A DNA stretch of 64,000 nt from Hominimerdicola alba (GCF_900109655.1 NZ_FOAT01000002.1:214657-278656), one strand, 5' to 3'. Shown: positions 7,667 to 15,347, numbered from the stretch's first letter. Notes: generated by a model not told the origin, from the letters alone. A program made the numbers and translations.

Positions 7667-8114
7667 AAAAGAAAGCGCAGACAAGATCTCTTAATGAGCA
7701 TAACGGAACGATCTGAAATTAATAACTTGTTTTTTATCATATGGGGGGTTGAAACAAAAAAGCGGTACACCACACAGGTGTACCGCTGTCTTTACCTCTT
7801 CCACAGTGTTCGACCATTTATCTGAATCTCGGTTATCTTGTATGGATCTGCGAATCTGCTGAAACTTACTGATGTGAACGCTTCTGTTTCGTTAGTTTCT
7901 TCGATCTCGTTACAGAAAAACTTTCCTGTATCGGTGAACTCATCTCCGTCTTCAAGCTTAAAAGTAACCTCAACGTCTACACCCATTCTTTCGTCGGGGA
8001 TCGTTTCCGCAAGTTCAATGAAGAGTTTGCTGTCGCCTCTGATCTGGCAGTCCATTCCTGAAATACGTATCTGCTGACCATAGTCATTCTCATCGGGGGA
8101 GATGACAAACTCAT
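7667..8114. repeat. Segment duplicated at 15242-15737
   Basis: The intergenic block, terminator and the last ~105 codons of the anti-sigma-like gene here are repeated inside the spoVT element with high identity. The copy at 15242 carries an extra hairpin insertion after its first ~70 bp. Confidence 0.85.
7761..7787 (-). terminator. Terminator of the ECF sigma operon
   Basis: A perfect 10-bp stem AGCGGTACAC (7761-7770) / GTGTACCGCT (7778-7787) is followed on the minus strand by TTTTTTG. Confidence 0.8.
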
Positions 8115-8934
8115 CGGCTGATATATGGCACTTTACTACAAAGTTTCCTTCATAATAATCATCTGAGATACCACGTAAGATCTGTTTGCAGGCGTCGAAT
8201 TTTTTATTGAATTCCTCGACATTTTTTATCTCGAAATCAGCTGAATTATGCACATCAATAACGCTGTTAAGAAAGTTGACATACTGCTCATCTTTCTCTT
8301 CGGTATACCGCCACGCGGCAATGTCACGGAAGCCGAGAATGACATCATGATCATCATTGCTTATTTTCCAGGTGTTTGTGACAGTGATGCTTAGTGTGCC
8401 GTCATCATTTAGCGCACAGTGAACATCACCATCTCTCCAAGCGAGTTCGGAAGCATCATTTATCTCCTTGCCTTTAAAACTCTCGATCATGTCGTATGGT
8501 ATGCACATTCCCAATGCCGCATTGAACAGTACCTCATCGCTTTCAGCAAAGGGGGTTCCATCTTTCTTTTTGGCTGTCAGAATAAGATCATCGCTGCCTA
8601 TTTCGCTGACAATGCCCTCGATGGTAATATCGATGTCTGTAAAAGTGTTTTCCAGCACAACACCATCGAAAGGCTGAGTCGTACTTTCAAGGTCATGAAT
8701 ATCGCCCGACATTGTTTTACCCGGTTCGATCTCTCTGTTAGTGAAAGCGTTGCCGTAATTATACTTGTAAAAAGTATAAGTGAATCCGCAAAGACCGACC
8801 ACAGCTGCTGCCGCAATAACAGTCAGCCTGATCTTTTTGAATGAGTTCTTTTTCTTCGGCACATAGTTTTCCGACTCTTCAAGATATTTATAGTCTGCCT
8901 TGCTGACTGCTTTTAAAAGTTCAAAACCATTCAT
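7792..8934 (-). CDS. Membrane-anchored putative anti-sigma factor
   Basis: 380 residues: a short cytosolic N-terminus (1-35, charged), one membrane helix (~36-56) and a long extracytoplasmic region of beta-rich character resembling DUF4179/DUF5643-type anti-sigma partners. Its start overlaps the sigma gene stop by 4 bp (ATGA), so the two are translationally coupled, the usual arrangement for a sigma factor and its inhibitor. The anti-sigma role is inferred from this context. The last ~105 codons are duplicated at 15415-15737. Confidence 0.7.
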   Translation of the reverse strand: MNGFELLKAVSKADYKYLEESENYVPKKKNSFKKIRLTVIAAAAVVGLCGFTYTFYKYNYGNAFTNREIEPGKTMSGDIHDLESTTQPFDGVVLENTFTDIDITIEGIVSEIGSDDLILTAKKKDGTPFAESDEVLFNAALGMCIPYDMIESFKGKEINDASELAWRDGDVHCALNDDGTLSITVTNTWKISNDDHDVILGFRDIAAWRYTEEKDEQYVNFLNSVIDVHNSADFEIKNVEEFNKKFDACKQILRGISDDYYEGNFVVKCHISADEFVISPDENDYGQQIRISGMDCQIRGDSKLFIELAETIPDERMGVDVEVTFKLEDGDEFTDTGKFFCNEIEETNETEAFTSVSFSRFADPYKITEIQINGRTLWKR

Positions 8935-9491
8935 GATCCAACATCCTTTCCTGCAAGAAAATTCTTGAATTTTTTTCTTGTTCTGTGCATCATTACACGG
9001 ACTTTGCTTTGTGTAAAACCGTATTTTTCAGCTATCTCGGCAGCGCTTTCGTAATAGCAGTATCTCCTTACGAACACAACACGCTTTTCTTCATCCAGCG
9101 TTTCAAGAAATTCATTTACAAGCTCTGTTAGATGATCTTCGTTTTCTGTTATCGTATCCGAAGCGGGTATACATTCTTCCATTTCATTTGTCAGCTCTAC
9201 CACGGTCGCAGAACGCTTCTGAGCCGCCTGCTTTTCGATCATATTAATAGCAGTTCGCCTGCATACCGTTGCACAGAACGCAAACAGATTTTTGGGACGG
9301 TTCGGAGGGATCGCATTCCAGACCTTGAAATATGTATCACTCAGACATTCATCGGTGTCGCTGTGATTTGAAAGCAAACGGTATGCGATCTTCCGAAGTC
9401 TGAGATCATACATATCGGCAGTACCCGAGATAGCTTTTTCGCTGCGCGCAAAATACAGCTCTATCAATTCATTATCGTCCATGTTATTCAC
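8931..9491 (-). CDS. ECF-type RNA polymerase sigma factor
   Basis: 186 residues. Region 2 at ~20-85 (S-D-T-D-E-C-L-S-D-T-Y-F-K-V-W-N) and region 4 at ~125-180 (Y-Y-E-S-A-A-E-I-A-E-K-Y-G-F-T-Q-S-K-V) with the recognition helix. It directs polymerase to a small regulon, usually envelope stress, and is held by the membrane protein encoded directly downstream. GAGGTG precedes the ATG. No certain ECF promoter found upstream; a TGTAACGTTT motif about 70 bp before the start is a possible autoregulated -35. Confidence 0.9.
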   Translation of the reverse strand: MNNMDDNELIELYFARSEKAISGTADMYDLRLRKIAYRLLSNHSDTDECLSDTYFKVWNAIPPNRPKNLFAFCATVCRRTAINMIEKQAAQKRSATVVELTNEMEECIPASDTITENEDHLTELVNEFLETLDEEKRVVFVRRYCYYESAAEIAEKYGFTQSKVRVMMHRTRKKFKNFLAGKDVGS

Positions 9492-9731
9492 CTCTTTTCA
9501 TGTTGAAGGTTCATGAGCCTTTCACCATAACAGTCAGAAAAAGATCTGCAAACGTTACACTGTTTCAAAAAAAGAATTAAATTTGCAACTATTATTTTAC
9601 CCTAAATTTATCCGTCTTTCAAGAGCGCGACTGAAAAGTCCATGTGTCAAAAAGCGTGATAATATTCCATTTTTCTCCATCATTGATGCCTTTGAATTTA
9701 CAACTCTTCTTACATCATAGTTTCCATAAAC

Positions 9732-9760
9732 GCATAAACATACAAAATCTGCGCAAACTA
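9732..9760 (+). promoter_or_regulatory. Possible sigma-G/F-type promoter of spoVT
   Basis: GCATA (9732-9736), 17 bp, CAAACTA (9754-9760) resembles the forespore sigma pattern GMATA / CATNMTA with one mismatch in the -10. B. subtilis spoVT is a sigma-G gene. The motif is short, so this is tentative. Confidence 0.3.
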
Positions 9761-9791
9761 TTCCCACAAAAACCAAGAACGGAGGAACAAA

Positions 9792-9995
9792 ATGAAAGCA
9801 ACAGGAATAGTAAGACGCATAGACGACCTAGGCAGGGTAGTTATACCAAAAGAGATAAGACGAACTATGAGGATACGTGAGGGTGACCCGTCACTGACAG
9901 GGTGGAGTAAATTTTACATCATAAAACTCGCAATCGACGATATAGGCGCAAGAATCGAAAATTCGTACCAAACGCTGAATAACCATATATTGTAA
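9792..9995 (+). CDS. spoVT: SpoVT N-terminal part, split by the 15-kb element
   Basis: Residues 1-33 are an almost perfect SpoVT/AbrB N-terminus (M-K-A-T-G-I-V-R-R-I-D-D-L-G-R-V-V-I-P-K, ending R-E-G-D-P). SpoVT then breaks off and 34 unrelated residues (S-L-T-G-W-S-K...) from the element finish a 67-residue chimera. The other half of SpoVT (L-E-I-Y-T-N-P-D-G to the end) is at 24918-25358. Intact SpoVT is a forespore transcription factor with an AbrB swapped-hairpin domain and a GAF-like domain. The cut falls inside the AbrB domain, so this chimera should not be functional. Strong ribosome site GGAGGA. Confidence 0.9.
   Translation: MKATGIVRRIDDLGRVVIPKEIRRTMRIREGDPSLTGWSKFYIIKLAIDDIGARIENSYQTLNNHIL
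9867..9905 (+). other. attL of the spoVT element
   Basis: The chromosomal arm lies left and the element arm right of the core GGTGACCC (9882-9889); the predicted crossover dinucleotide is GA at 9885-9886. The element arm reads GTCACTGA (9890-9897), CAG, GGTGG (9901-9905), the mirror of the arm at attR. Confidence 0.85.
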
Positions 9996-10237
9996 ATTTC
10001 ACGGTGCAGTATTGTCAATAAGGGGTGAAAATCCTATGTAAAAATATTGCGAAATGAAAATATATTCAACCAAAGATCGCGCAAAACAGAGGCTTGCGCG
10101 GCAGCCTTTATTGATAATATTGTAAGTCACTTTTATCAAACATTTGATTGTTATCAAGAAAGTTATATAAATATATTAAACTTAGTCGTGCGTGAAAAAA
10201 TCATGTTGGATACCACTTGTATACTCAGCTTGTCCGA
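9996..10237. other. Element left end, no gene seen
   Basis: AT-rich. A frame at 10047-10241 has no usual start or ribosome site. A GCGCAAAACAGAGGCTTGCGC-like hairpin lies near 10077-10098. Confidence 0.35.
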
Positions 10238-10266
10238 TTGACTTTTCATCGTCGGTTTGATATAAT
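10238..10266 (+). promoter_or_regulatory. Promoter of the DUF6431-like ORF region
   Basis: -35 TTGACT (10238-10243), 17 bp, -10 TATAAT (10261-10266). Confidence 0.75.
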
Positions 10267-10321
10267 AAATAAAAAAATTCCCGCAAATCACCCGCTTTGC
10301 ATTTCATCTTACGGAGTAAAA

Positions 10322-10423
10322 ATGAGAAAAATATACCTGAAAATCGAAAACAACGACTATCATTTCAAATACGATCCGCGATATAAAAAACGAATATTGG
10401 TCTTTGAAAACTCCGTTCTGTGA
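10322..10423 (+). CDS. 33-codon ORF, possibly the broken 5' end of the next gene
   Basis: ATG with ribosome site CGGAG; begins M-R-K-I-Y-L-K-I-E-N-N-D and ends at 10423, overlapping the next ORF by 20 bp in another frame. It is first behind the promoter. Either a small translated leader or the start of the same protein separated by a frameshift. Confidence 0.4.
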   Translation: MRKIYLKIENNDYHFKYDPRYKKRILVFENSVL

Positions 10424-10685
10424 ACTTTGCCCCTCAGTTATGCTTGCAAGGGACGGCACCGAGAGCAGAACTTTTCGCGATGAATACGGCGGAGATCATG
10501 TGCTGCTTCTGCAGAGATATTACTGTCCCTGTTGCCGCGAGCGATACATAGAGCGTCCCGATTGCCTTGAAAAAGGCAAGCTGTATCTCAAATGGATAAT
10601 CGACAAAGTCCGCTTGGGGGACAGTAAATTTGAATTGTTCCTGCAATGCGACACATCAACTATATACCGCTGGAAGAATGGTTAA
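10404..10685 (+). CDS. Zinc-ribbon/HTH protein resembling IS-associated DUF6431 (truncated)
   Basis: 93 residues from TTG. Two Cys pairs (C-E-L-C near residue 6, C-P-C-C near 41) suggest a zinc ribbon; the C-terminus F-L-Q-C-D-T-S-T-I-Y-R-W-K is a helix-turn-helix start that stops abruptly. In another frame the sequence continues W-L-R-Q-Y-C-T-A, as expected after a frameshift. Proteins of this kind accompany some Firmicutes insertion sequences. A 38-nt copy of its 3' end recurs at 12879-12917. Probably a decayed IS gene. Confidence 0.45.
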   Translation: MKTPFCELCPSVMLARDGTESRTFRDEYGGDHVLLLQRYYCPCCRERYIERPDCLEKGKLYLKWIIDKVRLGDSKFELFLQCDTSTIYRWKNG

Positions 10686-10696
10686 GACAGTACTGT

Positions 10697-10724
10697 ACAG
10701 CAATTGTATGGTGCTGTCTGCTTT
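10697..10724 (+). terminator. Weak terminator
   Basis: ACAGCA (10697-10702) pairs with TGCTGT (10712-10717), followed by CTGCTTTT. Confidence 0.4.
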
Positions 10725-10807
10725 TAAAATTCCCCGCCTGTATGCAAACAGATCCTCTTTGTTTTGATGTATGATAAAGATATCATAAAGAAAACGGAGG
10801 AACTTTC

Positions 10808-11305
10808 ATGAGCACAAACAAATTTGAAGATCACGACACTAAGGATCTTATCCGTCTGGCTGGTAGCGGTGACAAGGCTGCTTTTGAGAAATTGTCAGCT
10901 AACGTCAAACCTATCATACTAAATGCGGCGAAAATGTATCGGAAAAGGTTACCCGGTTATGATATGGATGACCTGATACAGGAAGGATATATCTTGCTGT
11001 GGGAGCTTGTCGGAGTAAAACGAAAAGTTGAGGAGCTAGATGGCTTCAGGGCATATTTCAAGGCAGCACTAAAGAACAGGTATATCAATTTATACCGTTA
11101 CTATTATAGTTTTAACCCCGTGATACTTCGTCAAAAGTCGTCTTACTGCGGATATAATATCGCATCCGTAGCTGAGTCGGAATACATCAAGAAATACCGA
11201 GCAAAACAGCGCGAGTATTATTACAGAAAAAAGGCAGAAAAACAAGCTGGAAACTGTTTTTGCAATAAAATAACACATTACGATCAGATAAGGGTGGTCA
11301 ATTAA
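10808..11305 (+). CDS. Sigma-70 region-2 protein lacking region 4
   Basis: 165 residues. Region 2 is clear: Y-D-M-D-D-L-I-Q-E-G-Y-I-L-L-W-E at ~55-70, the core-polymerase-binding signature, followed by region 2.3/2.4-like A-L-K-N-R-Y-I-N-L-Y. The C-terminus is a basic, Tyr-rich stretch (K-Q-R-E-Y-Y-Y-R-K-K-A-E-K) with no recognisable region 4, so -35 recognition is not expected in the usual way. Related small sigma-like regulators occur on Firmicutes conjugative elements. Ribosome site CGGAGGAAC. Part of it (11076-11125) has a 90%-identical scar at 7544-7593. Confidence 0.7.
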   Translation: MSTNKFEDHDTKDLIRLAGSGDKAAFEKLSANVKPIILNAAKMYRKRLPGYDMDDLIQEGYILLWELVGVKRKVEELDGFRAYFKAALKNRYINLYRYYYSFNPVILRQKSSYCGYNIASVAESEYIKKYRAKQREYYYRKKAEKQAGNCFCNKITHYDQIRVVN

Positions 11306-11443
11306 TAATGAACAGCAATTATTGACGACATCCGCTAAAAAAATATAACGTGCAGGACACTCATACCTGCACGGCATTTTTCAGTATAATAATATCGTGA
11401 TAGAACAATTCTTGCTAACAAGCAGAACAAAACTCAAATCATA

Positions 11444-11472
11444 TTGACTTTTGAGTTCCGAGGTGCTATAAT
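11444..11472 (+). promoter_or_regulatory. Promoter of the fic gene
   Basis: -35 TTGACT (11444-11449), 17 bp, -10 TATAAT (11467-11472). Confidence 0.8.
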
Positions 11473-11476
11473 GGTA

Positions 11477-11514
11477 TAACAAAACGCAAAATTAGCTAAT
11501 TTTGCGTTTTGTTA
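11477..11514 (+). promoter_or_regulatory. Perfect 38-bp palindrome at the fic transcription start
   Basis: Two exactly complementary 19-bp arms with no spacer, centre between 11495 and 11496, begin 4 bp after the -10 box. The middle is TTAGCTAA (11492-11499), which also occurs in the TetR and CHAP promoters. The half-site AATTTTGCGT recurs at ~11551. Location fits an operator covering +1, or an RNA hairpin at the mRNA 5' end. Confidence 0.7.
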
Positions 11515-11591
11515 GTACAAATCTTTGTTGACTGACGCAATGAATATTCAATTTTGCGTATGACATAATATGATCAAAGGGAGATGAGAGT

Positions 11592-12794
11592 ATGTCAAGA
11601 AAAACACTTAAGGCATTGTTCCACATGGGCACAAATGAATACAAGGAAGAATATGAGCACCGTTTCAATGATGAGAACACCATTCGTTTGCCCGTGAATA
11701 TCGGGGAAAACAGGGCTTTTATTTGTCAGACTCCCGAGATATACAAGCAGATAATCGCTATTGAACGTCTGGATAAAGAAGTGACGGAATTATATCATTC
11801 TTTGCCCGATACAGCAATAGCGCAATTCACATCGAAATGTCTGATAGATGAGATACTTCTGACCAATGATATAGAGGGCGTTCACAGCACACGAAAGGAG
11901 ATCGGAGAGATCTTGCAGGATCTTTCTTCCCACAATAAGCGAAACAGGTTCGTAGGCTTGGTGACAAAATATGTTATGCTTGAAAACCGTCAGACTATTG
12001 AGTTTGACACCTGCAGGGATATACGAAAGGTATATGATGATATTTTCTACGAGGAGATCAAGACAACCGATCCCGAAAATCTTCCTGATGGGGAATTCTT
12101 CCGCAGATCGGGAGTTGAGGTGCAGTCCGCATCTCAAAAGGTCATCCATAAAGGTCTATATCCCGAAAGTGAGATAATAAAGGCATTTGAACAAAGCCTT
12201 ACATTCCTGAGTGACGACAGCATAGATATTTTTATCAGGATAGCTGTTTTTCATTATCTGTTTGGATATATCCACCCTTTTTACGACGGCAACGGAAGAA
12301 TGAGCCGATTTATCAGCAGCTATCTGCTTTCAAGGCAGCTGACTCCGCTGATAGGATTCAGACTTTCTTATACTATCAAGGAAAATATTTCGAGATATTA
12401 CAAAGCATTCGATATATGCAACGATCCTCACAACAAGGGAGAACTGACTCCCTTTGCCGAGATGTTTCTTGATATAATCAGGATATCCATGCACCAGCTT
12501 CTGGAGACCCTTGAAGAGAAAAAACAAAGGTGGGATTATTACAAACAGTGTATCGCTATGCTTCCCAATGCGGAAAAAACGGATATATCTCATCTGTACG
12601 ATCTGCTTATACAGGCTGCACTTTTCTCGAATATTGGCATTAGCCGAGAGGAACTGATAAAGAATATGGGACTCTCGGAGAATACCGTAAGGAGCAGGTT
12701 AAAGAGTATTCCCGAACAGCTGCTCATAGAAAACCGCCAGAAGGGCAGAAAATATTATCTGCTTGATTTGGAGCAGGTGGATAGGATGAATTAA
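11592..12794 (+). CDS. fic: Fic-family protein (probable AMP-transferase) with winged-helix C-terminus
   Basis: 400 residues. N-terminal Fic_N-like region with the class II inhibitory motif T-N-D-I-E-G (91-96), whose Glu would block the ATP gamma-phosphate site. Core motif H-P-F-Y-D-G-N-G-R-M-S-R at 228-239 with all catalytic residues. Residues ~335-400 form a winged HTH (G-L-S-E-N-T-V-R-S-R-L-K), suggesting DNA binding and autoregulation. Fic proteins transfer AMP to Thr/Tyr hydroxyls; the target is unknown. No antitoxin gene is beside it, consistent with cis inhibition. It has its own promoter and terminator. Confidence 0.9.
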   Translation: MSRKTLKALFHMGTNEYKEEYEHRFNDENTIRLPVNIGENRAFICQTPEIYKQIIAIERLDKEVTELYHSLPDTAIAQFTSKCLIDEILLTNDIEGVHSTRKEIGEILQDLSSHNKRNRFVGLVTKYVMLENRQTIEFDTCRDIRKVYDDIFYEEIKTTDPENLPDGEFFRRSGVEVQSASQKVIHKGLYPESEIIKAFEQSLTFLSDDSIDIFIRIAVFHYLFGYIHPFYDGNGRMSRFISSYLLSRQLTPLIGFRLSYTIKENISRYYKAFDICNDPHNKGELTPFAEMFLDIIRISMHQLLETLEEKKQRWDYYKQCIAMLPNAEKTDISHLYDLLIQAALFSNIGISREELIKNMGLSENTVRSRLKSIPEQLLIENRQKGRKYYLLDLEQVDRMN

Positions 12795-12814
12795 TTGGAT
12801 TGATTTAAATTTTA

Positions 12815-12845
12815 CACCGGCATCGAATAAGATGTCGGTGTTTTT
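12815..12845 (+). terminator. Terminator of fic
   Basis: CACCGGCATC (12815-12824) pairs with GATGTCGGTG (12831-12840), with one G-T, followed by TTTTT. Confidence 0.75.
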
Positions 12846-12878
12846 GTGTGCTGACGACAGAGTGTTCAGTTGATCTGC

Positions 12879-12992
12879 TTGTTCCTGCAATGTGACACAT
12901 CAACTTATATACCGCTGTATTTATTTCTTGCACTGAGTTTTTTCTTAAATTCGCTCATATCTCAAAAGTATGACCGAAAAGTCCATGTGTCA
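12879..12992 (+). repeat. IS-remnant-like copies of upstream sequences
   Basis: 12879-12917 repeats 10635-10672 (3' end of the DUF6431-like ORF; one substitution and one extra T). 12972-12992 repeats 9629-9649 (20 of 21 bases), a sequence ending GTCCATGTGTCA that could be an IS terminus. The first pair brackets the sigma-like and fic genes. Confidence 0.55.
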
Positions 12993-13121
12993 GAATAAGC
13001 TGAATGCTCCTGTTGGTATTGAGCAGAATTGGTTCAGCGGTGAATTCTTGTGCGAATTACCCCTTTTTGCAATCCGTAGAAAGTCTTGTTCGTGCGATAT
13101 ATAAAAACAGCCGCGAACCTA

Positions 13122-13177
13122 TTGACAATTGGCGCAAGGTGGAGTATAATGGCTACAATAGATTAGGCGTTAGCTAA
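13122..13177 (+). promoter_or_regulatory. TetR-gene promoter with operator-like site
   Basis: -35 TTGACA (13122-13127), 17 bp, -10 TATAAT (13145-13150), then GCGTTAGCTAA at 13167-13177 in the early transcribed region. The same 11 bases lie inside the CHAP promoter at 13995-14005. Confidence 0.8.
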
Positions 13178-13205
13178 ATTATAAATTTAAAGAAGGGAGA
13201 GAACT

Positions 13206-13802
13206 ATGCAGAAAGGAAACACAAGAGAAAGGATACTGGCAGCTGCGCTGGATCTTTTCTCAGTCAAAGGATATGAGGGTACAACGATCGATGATATCGC
13301 AGCACGTGTTGGCATCAAAGGTCCGTCTATCTACAAGTATCTGAAAGGAAAAGCCGATCTTTTCCGTGCGCTTGGAGAGAAAACAGATGAGGAGTACAAT
13401 GCCGGAATGGAAAAGGTGATAAGTGAAGCTGAAAATGTCCACTCCGGAAAAGAACTGAAAGAATTTACCATGCATTCTGTTATGTTAACGCTCAATAGCG
13501 AGGTTATAACAAAGATGCGCAGGGTGCTGTCACTTGAACAGTTCAGAAACGAAGATCTTGCAGAACATACTACCGAACATCATCTCACTAAGATCACCAC
13601 TCTATATACCAACCTCTTTCAGCGATTGATGGAAGAGGGCGTCATGATAAGTGGGGATCCTGAGATCTTTGCAATGGAGTATACAGCACCGACTACTTTG
13701 CTTATCCATATGTCCGACCGTCAGCCTGAAAAGAAACAGGAAGCGCTGGCAACTATTGAGCGGCTGGTCGATTCGTATATTGAACGGCATTGTCTGCTTT
13801 GA
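13206..13802 (+). CDS. TetR-family transcriptional regulator
   Basis: 198 residues. HTH at ~8-55 (T-T-I-D-D-I-A-A-R-V-G-I-K-G-P-S-I-Y-K-Y), then an all-alpha ligand-binding domain. Probably a repressor that dimerises on a palindrome. Candidate targets are its own promoter and that of the downstream CHAP gene, which share GCGTTAGCTAA, and perhaps fic, whose palindrome is centred on TTAGCTAA. Ligand unknown. Ribosome site GGGAGAG. Confidence 0.88.
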   Translation: MQKGNTRERILAAALDLFSVKGYEGTTIDDIAARVGIKGPSIYKYLKGKADLFRALGEKTDEEYNAGMEKVISEAENVHSGKELKEFTMHSVMLTLNSEVITKMRRVLSLEQFRNEDLAEHTTEHHLTKITTLYTNLFQRLMEEGVMISGDPEIFAMEYTAPTTLLIHMSDRQPEKKQEALATIERLVDSYIERHCLL

Positions 13803-13824
13803 TATTGATATTTATGTGCAGTTA

Positions 13825-13857
13825 CCGCACTCGGAATTATTCCGGGTGCGGATTTTT
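13825..13857 (+). terminator. Terminator of the TetR gene
   Basis: CCGCACTCGG (13825-13834) pairs with CCGGGTGCGG (13842-13851), then ATTTTTTA. Confidence 0.75.
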
Positions 13858-13984
13858 TATGTATTTCAATACATATCGCGTCAAAATATGCTGATCAGAC
13901 AAGTTGTATTGTGCAGGTTTTCTGACTTTTAAGTTAATTTCTTGAACGAATAACGTTTAATGCGACGAATTAGAGGCTGATGTA

Positions 13985-14013
13985 TTGACAAAATGCGTTA
14001 GCTAAGATATAAT
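13985..14013 (+). promoter_or_regulatory. CHAP-gene promoter with operator in the spacer
   Basis: -35 TTGACA (13985-13990), 17 bp, -10 TATAAT (14008-14013). GCGTTAGCTAA fills the spacer at 13995-14005 and TAGCTAATAG follows the -10, so a bound TetR protein would block polymerase. The 190-nt leader contains the hairpin CTATTAGG / CCTAATAG. Confidence 0.8.
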
Positions 14014-14211
14014 AGCTAATAGCTTCTAGGGTACAACCTATTAGGTATTACACGTAAAGCCTAATAGATGATAGTTTTTCGTGCGCACGGATTGATTATC
14101 ACATAGAACAATGATGGATGAGCCTGAACATTTAAGAGTTTGGGTAAAGGTAAGATAAGGCTGTAAAGAACACAGCCAATAAGAATAATTAAAAGAAAGA
14201 GGAATAGTATA

Positions 14212-15177
14212 ATGAAAAAGATGAATTTCAAGAAGGCAATAGCAACTCTGACAGTAGTGACAGCAATGATCTCAAACGTAGCAGTGCTTCCTGCTAGTGC
14301 TGCAACTTACGGAACCAGAGAGAAAGTTGTTGAGGTGGCAGAAAAATATCTTAATGCCGGTGCAAATGCTAAATCCATGGGCTTCTCTGATCAGTGGTGT
14401 GCTCTATTTGCGCACAAGTGCGTAACAGAAGCAGGCGGAAAAGACTATTCCAGCAGCGCTTCGACTACTTCTACTTTGCTGGATTACAGAAAGGCCGGCA
14501 AGTATCACGCAAAGAGAACTACCAGTTGGAGTTACGGGGGAAAGTCTTGCCCTGCACTGTCTAAGGACACCAACTATACTCCCAAGGTAGGAGATATCGC
14601 ACTGATCGAGAATAATAACAATTGGAGCGATGGTCCTGATCATACCGTACTTGTGGTACGTGTAGAAGGTACAGGTATCAATGCAACTATATATACTATC
14701 GAGGGAAATCTTGGCGGCACCGGTTGGTGGGATTCTCACATCGGAAGAGACTATTGGTGTAATCAGGTATGGGGATATTGTTCTCCTGATTATTCTGACA
14801 GCAGCAATTCTCAGAAGCCCACTTCCGGAGTAGGCAATTATAGTGACGCTAATGTAAAGTTCAGTAGCGTAACATATCCGATCAAGCAAAAGGCAGGCAG
14901 CACATTTAGTGTATACGGCACTATACAGGCGCTGAATGGAAAAAATATCAAGCAGGTCGTTGTTGATATAGATGAAAAAAGATCAAACGGCAGTTATGTC
15001 AATGTTGACAGAACAACAAGAACTATGAATACTGCAAGTTATAATCTTCATTCTATCGATGACCGTATCTGGTTCAACAGAGCTTCCAAGGCAAACACAA
15101 CATATCGCTACAAGATCACCGTTACAACTTCCAACGGAAAAGTAGCTTCATTTACCAGAGAATTCAAAACTTTCTGA
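14212..15177 (+). CDS. Secreted CHAP-domain peptidoglycan hydrolase
   Basis: 321 residues. Signal peptide 1-31 (cleaved at S-A-A). CHAP amidase/peptidase domain ~35-200 with nucleophile Cys63 (Q-W-C-A-L-F-A), His144 (G-P-D-H-T-V-L-V-V) and polar residue Glu164/Asn166 (T-I-E-G-N-L-G-G). C-terminal ~90-residue beta-sandwich (~225-321), perhaps wall-binding. CHAP enzymes cut peptidoglycan amide bonds; on a mobilizable element it may help DNA transfer through the wall or act as a lysin. Expression is probably controlled by the TetR regulator upstream. Confidence 0.85.
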   Translation: MKKMNFKKAIATLTVVTAMISNVAVLPASAATYGTREKVVEVAEKYLNAGANAKSMGFSDQWCALFAHKCVTEAGGKDYSSSASTTSTLLDYRKAGKYHAKRTTSWSYGGKSCPALSKDTNYTPKVGDIALIENNNNWSDGPDHTVLVVRVEGTGINATIYTIEGNLGGTGWWDSHIGRDYWCNQVWGYCSPDYSDSSNSQKPTSGVGNYSDANVKFSSVTYPIKQKAGSTFSVYGTIQALNGKNIKQVVVDIDEKRSNGSYVNVDRTTRTMNTASYNLHSIDDRIWFNRASKANTTYRYKITVTTSNGKVASFTREFKTF

Positions 15178-15315
15178 TAATCTGCGTTTGACCGTATCAG
15201 ACAATAGATAGTTTATTTCAGCGGGCTATCGTGCTGATTTGAAAAGAAAGCGCAGACAAGATCTCTTAATGAGCATAACGGAACGATCTGAAATTAATAA
15301 CTTGTTTTGCATATA

Positions 15316-15347
15316 AAACCGCCGTCTGCTATTGCAGACGGCGGTTT
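15316..15347 (+). terminator. Strong terminator after the CHAP gene
   Basis: A perfect 14-bp stem (15316-15329 with 15334-15347) with a TATT loop. The trailing tract is AAATATTTTATC, so efficiency is uncertain. Confidence 0.6.
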
